Translations under genes and position numbers: made by a program
Assembly (NCBI GenBank): GCA_016719105.1
Contig: JADKAQ010000023.1
Location: 1-64,000, forward strand
DNA: 64,000 nucleotides
DNA from: Gemmatimonadota bacterium
Lineage (GTDB): Bacteria > Gemmatimonadota > Gemmatimonadetes > Gemmatimonadales > Gemmatimonadaceae
Direction of reading: 5' to 3'
Shown: one piece after another, positions 62,277 to 64,000 of the stretch
Layout: each line of letters begins with the position of its first letter
How positions within the stretch are numbered: the first letter of the stretch is position 1
Notes under the pieces: generated by a model
Told to the model about the DNA's origin: nothing
What the model saw: the letters and a program-made list of their open reading frames with translations, nothing else
Databases searched by the model: none

Positions 62277-62984
62277 ATGCGCGACCGGGCACCTTCCCCT
62301 CCTCCTCCGTCATCGCGCGCGTCGGGTCGACGCTCTCCGCACTCCATCGACGTCGCCCTCTTCACGCCGCGCGGGCCGCAGCTTGCCGTGTTGTGCGTGC
62401 GTGCAGCGGATCCTCGCGCGCGCGAGCGGTGGCAACTCCCCGCCGACTGGGTTCTCGGCGAGGAGACGCTGGATGCGGCTGCGCGGCGCGTGGCGCGCGA
62501 CGCCGTTGGCGCTGACCCGACCTGGATCGAACAGGTGGGGGCCTTTGCCGATGGGCTCCGCCATCCCGCCGACGCCGAGCTGTCGGTCGCGTTTGCTGCA
62601 GTGGTCCCGGCCGAGGCGGTGGAGCGCACCAGCGGGGAGGCGGCGTGGTTCAGTGTCAGCGAGCCGCCCTCCCTCCCGGCACGACATCGCGCCATGCTGG
62701 ACGCCGCGCTCGAGGCGTTACGTACGCGCGTGGACCACGCGCCGATCGCCTTTCGGCTCCTCCCGGCCCAGTTCACGCTGACCGAGCTCCAGGCGATGTA
62801 CGAACTCCTGCTGGGGCGACGACTGCACAAGGCGTCCTTCCGCCGCGCATTGCAGGCGACATCCCTCGTCGAGCCCCTGGACGAGTGGCGCAGCGAAGGG
62901 AGGGGACGTCCCGCGCAATTCTACCGTTTCGCCGCACGAAAGCGCCGCGCCGCCCAGCGCGCCGTGCGCTTCGACCTGCTCTAG
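62277..62984 (+). CDS. NrtR-like transcriptional regulator (dead Nudix domain plus winged helix)
   Basis: This is a 235-aa protein. The N-terminal Nudix fold (IDVALFTPRGPQLAVLCVRA, WQLPADWVLGEETLDAAARR, DAELSVAFAAVVP) has lost the catalytic REXXEE of the Nudix box (reads RRVARDA). The C-terminal winged helix is characteristic of NrtR: FTLTELQAMYELLLGRRLHKASFRRAL and GRPAQFYRF. NrtR proteins sense ADP-ribose or NAD-linked metabolites and repress NAD or sugar genes. No NAD gene is adjacent, so its targets are unknown; the inverted repeats in its own promoter suggest autoregulation. Confidence 0.8.
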   Translation: MRDRAPSPPPPSSRASGRRSPHSIDVALFTPRGPQLAVLCVRAADPRARERWQLPADWVLGEETLDAAARRVARDAVGADPTWIEQVGAFADGLRHPADAELSVAFAAVVPAEAVERTSGEAAWFSVSEPPSLPARHRAMLDAALEALRTRVDHAPIAFRLLPAQFTLTELQAMYELLLGRRLHKASFRRALQATSLVEPLDEWRSEGRGRPAQFYRFAARKRRAAQRAVRFDLL

Positions 62985-63221
62985 GCTGCGGGCCAGATCG
63001 GGCGTCGGGGGTCAGCCCCACCGATCCCACCGACCTCACCGAGTGCACCGCAGCTTCGCGCTGATCCGGTCGATACTAGCAGCGGACGGCCGCAGCGTGC
63101 GTACGCCAAGGCGACTCGACGATGCGGTGGATTCCTGACGGCCCGTTACGGGATCGGGACTTGACCGTCCTCCGTATTAGTTGCAAAGTGTCAATTACAC
63201 ACCCCGCGCGGGAGGTTGTCC

Positions 63222-63548
63222 GTGCTCGCCTATCTGGAAGCTCTGTGCGCCGCACTGAAAGCCCGGAACGTGCTCACCATAGGTGAGCTGCTCCGGCATC
63301 CGCTGGCCTCCGCACTTCCGGCGCAGGTCGTGGACGAGGCCCAACGGATTGCTGCGACGCCGCTGGGAACCGAGCACATCGCGCCGTTGCACACCTTCCG
63401 GCTGTACCACCAGACCGCCCACCTGCTGGGAGCCTGCACCGACCCGGCGTCGCGTCGCCGCCCCCAGGCTACCGCGACGACTCGGCAACCGGGTGAGCTC
63501 ACGCGGCAGATCGAGCTCGAGCTCCCTTTCCGCGCTGCGGTCGCCTAG
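63222..63548 (+). CDS. Hypothetical protein, helical
   Basis: This is an unrecognised 108-aa protein: two to three amphipathic helices (VLAYLEALCAALKARNVLTIGELLRHP, AQVVDEAQRIAATPLG), a HTFRLYHQTAHLLGAC segment and a basic Thr/Arg-rich tail. GTG 63222 is preferred because GGGAGG lies 6 nt upstream; TTG 63216 is too close. It is followed by a strong terminator, so it is probably a real, single-gene unit. Confidence 0.6.
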   Translation: MLAYLEALCAALKARNVLTIGELLRHPLASALPAQVVDEAQRIAATPLGTEHIAPLHTFRLYHQTAHLLGACTDPASRRRPQATATTRQPGELTRQIELELPFRAAVA

Positions 63549-63569
63549 TCACGGCACACCGAGACGAAG

Positions 63570-63608
63570 ACGGGCCCCCGCGATGTCGCGGGGGCCCGTG
63601 CGCTTTTG
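63570..63608 (+). terminator. Intrinsic terminator
   Basis: ACGGGCCCCCGCGA and TCGCGGGGGCCCGT form a perfect 14-bp stem with a TG loop, followed by GCGCTTTTG. It separates two convergent small genes. Confidence 0.88.
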
Positions 63609-63638
63609 TCCCGACCGCTGTGCGCGGTGGCGACGCGA

Positions 63639-63923
63639 CTAGAACTTCGCCGTTCCGTCGCCGCGCAGTCGAAGCAGCGCCTTGGCGATGGCCACGTTGT
63701 CCTGCGCGATTCGAAAGAGCTCGCCAAAGACGCTCTGAGGGCTTCGCCCCTCCGCGCGGGCGATGACGGGTGGCTCGTGTCCGTCCCGACGCGTAGGGTC
63801 GGTGCGACGTTCCACGGTGACGTGGGCGCGATGAGTCTCCGTGTCCTGCAGCGACTCCTCTTCCACGTGGACGTAGCCGCCCCCGGGGAGTTCGCGCTGG
63901 TAGACGATCTTGGATTCGGTCAT
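63639..63923 (-). CDS. Small hypothetical protein
   Basis: This is a 94-aa protein of unknown function. The N-terminal half is charged beta-like sequence (SKIVYQRELPGGGYVHVEEE, HRAHVTVERRTDP). The C-terminal half is helical (SVFGELFRIAQDNVAIAKALLRL). ATG 63923 begins a natural N-terminus (MTESKIVY); longer in-frame starts add Arg-rich residues. No signal peptide or catalytic motif was seen. Confidence 0.6.
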   Translation of the reverse strand: MTESKIVYQRELPGGGYVHVEEESLQDTETHRAHVTVERRTDPTRRDGHEPPVIARAEGRSPQSVFGELFRIAQDNVAIAKALLRLRGDGTAKF

Positions 63924-64000
63924 GCGTCGACGCTGCCTCCACGACGGCGGCCTTACGAACGATCGGAGAGATCGCTCCATAGATGAGGGACGATCAATCG

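Overview
The window is very GC-rich, gene-dense bacterial chromosome. No rRNA, tRNA, phage, insertion sequence or CRISPR array was seen by eye. The gene content suggests a Gemmatimonadota (Gemmatimonadetes) bacterium or a close relative. It has a carboxypeptidase-regulatory/TonB receptor, many secreted peptidases and lipoproteins (DUF5117-type metalloprotease, M28, S41, S8), a PafA-type phosphatase, a bacteriophytochrome, and frequent GTG starts with 4-nt overlaps. This placement is an inference from gene content; there is no marker rRNA.

Layout. 1-5058: a MATE exporter, a DUF2239 protein, a short-chain dehydrogenase and a TonB-dependent receptor. All four are recognisable, but their motifs jump between reading frames, which suggests either indel-rich sequence data or decay. 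5220-11088: PAP2 phosphatase, HAD phosphatase plus GH30 glycosidase, a cytochrome c lipoprotein, a mercaptopyruvate sulfurtransferase and a heme oxygenase. 11018-13204: a bacteriophytochrome that overlaps the heme oxygenase tail-to-tail; the oxygenase would supply its biliverdin chromophore. 13372-21252: a complete histidine operon read leftwards (hisG-D-C-H-A-B-F-N-IE), preceded by a His-rich leader peptide and an attenuator terminator. 21302-24661: degenerate cupredoxin-like lipoprotein, Wzc-like pseudo-kinase, small membrane protein and HD hydrolase. 24763-27150: ispG, a conserved membrane protein and a cold-shock gene with a structured 5' leader. 27306-39578: NTF2-like protein, metalloprotease, gltS, a large S8 peptidase, a fasciclin lipoprotein, and a TPR/S41 peptidase pair. 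39620-45145: arginine genes (argH with a relic of argG in front, argR, then divergent argCBD behind an ARG-box promoter). 45252-50412: beta-barrel protein, alkaline-phosphatase superfamily enzyme, Smr protein and M28 peptidase.

50504-52687 encodes an unusual tail-anchored protein whose N-terminal third is an [FeFe]-hydrogenase large-subunit-like domain with altered cluster motifs. 53941-58310 is a surface-structure locus: two related secreted subunits, a PapD-like chaperone, an outer-membrane barrel and a fifth secreted beta-rich protein on the opposite strand. It resembles a divergent chaperone-usher system. 58395-63923 holds an MBL-fold hydrolase, a YggX-like protein with an added Cys4 site, a GH3 lipoprotein, an NrtR-like regulator with a dead Nudix box behind tandem promoters, and two small unknown proteins.

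Two themes run across the window. The octamer CGTTAGGC is over-represented and almost always lies on the coding strand. Several promoters place the -10 box only 6-8 nt from the start codon, which predicts leaderless mRNAs.
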